Positions 5,958 through 6,266 of a DNA stretch of 6,266 nucleotides are shown piece by piece. How positions within the stretch are numbered: position 1 is the stretch's first letter; every line of letters begins with the position of its first letter. The notes beneath the pieces are model-generated. The model was not told the DNA's origin and did no database searches. It saw nothing but the letters and a program-made list of their open reading frames with translations. Where the stretch lies: NCBI GenBank assembly GCA_946482355.1, contig CAMLRE010000138.1, forward strand, positions 1 through 6,266. The letters are read 5' to 3'. Position numbers and translations under genes: made by a program. This stretch comes from an uncultured Bdellovibrio sp. (GTDB lineage Bacteria; Bdellovibrionota; Bdellovibrionia; Bdellovibrionales; Bdellovibrionaceae).

Positions 5958-6266
5958 ATGAAAAGAATTAGCTCATTTGTATTTCTGATTTTTATGGCTT
6001 CAGGCTGTCGTTACTCGAGAGTAACAATTCCGGGCGATTTAAATTCAGATCTAAATGAACAAATGAGCTTACCAGCAGAAGAAAAATTAAAGCTTTCATA
6101 TAATCTGATTAATCAAAATGTACTTGTGCCTAAGTGTACAAGCTGCCACGGAAATTCTGGTGGCGTAAGTCTTGAAACATACGCTGATGTATTAAAAGCC
6201 TTACCTGAAATAAAAAATTCCGTTTTTATTTCTCAGACAATGCCAAAAAAGAACTTTCTAACCGAT
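5958..6266 (+). CDS. c-type cytochrome lipoprotein, 5' part only
   Basis: 103 codons are visible before the right edge and the frame stays open. A lipoprotein signal ends in MASGC, with Cys17 as the lipidated residue, so the protein is membrane-anchored on the periplasmic side. VPKCTSCHG (C60, C63, H64) is a haem c attachment site. M95 in TMPK, about 31 residues later, is well placed as the sixth haem ligand, in the manner of small cytochromes with an MP motif. GGVSLETYADVL between them resembles the domain found in many single-haem bacterial lipoproteins, such as those often annotated as planctomycete-type cytochrome c. The predicted function is electron transfer, partner unknown. It begins two bases after the previous stop without a strong ribosome site, so it is probably translated by coupling within the CsoR-controlled operon. 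Confidence 0.85.
   Translation, partial: MKRISSFVFLIFMASGCRYSRVTIPGDLNSDLNEQMSLPAEEKLKLSYNLINQNVLVPKCTSCHGNSGGVSLETYADVLKALPEIKNSVFISQTMPKKNFLTD

Overview
The window looks like chromosomal DNA from an AT-rich Gram-negative bacterium. Almost every protein carries an export signal, one is a lipoprotein with a haem-binding motif, and one is an RND pump of the envelope-spanning type. The compact exported-protein operon and the style of the lipoprotein cytochrome would suit Bdellovibrionota or a related predatory/deltaproteobacterial lineage. That placement is an impression from the sequence, not a demonstrated assignment.

Layout: two operons diverge from a control region at about 3318-3495. Leftward (minus strand) are a 256-residue exported protein with two matching His-rich domains (3317-2547), then a heavy-metal RND efflux permease of the CusA/CzcA family (2480 to beyond base 1, 826 residues visible). 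Rightward (plus strand) are a CsoR-family metal-sensing repressor (best start GTG 3496), then three exported proteins I do not recognise (205, 304 and 197 residues), then the start of a c-type cytochrome lipoprotein that runs off the right edge. The plus-strand genes overlap or nearly abut, so they are very probably one transcript.

The control logic is unusually readable. Each of the two divergent promoters has a 17-bp palindrome of the form ATACCC-N5-GGGTAT between its -35 and -10 boxes, and the two copies differ at one base. This is the classic CsoR operator pattern. The repressor encoded between them has the Cys-x24-His-x3-Cys ligand set of Cu(I)-sensing CsoR. The simplest model is that CsoR represses both operons and that Cu(I) (or possibly another metal) releases it, inducing an efflux pump plus a His-rich periplasmic protein on one side and a set of envelope proteins on the other.

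The part most worth pursuing is the plus-strand cassette after csoR. It contains three exported proteins without a recognisable family, one of them an internally duplicated helical protein with repeated FDxxHxLH motifs, followed by a haem lipoprotein. By position and regulation they look like an uncharacterised copper-responsive envelope system. A second puzzle is that the RND permease lacks the copper-binding methionines of CusA at two of three positions, with His nearby or in place, although its promoter carries a copper-type operator.
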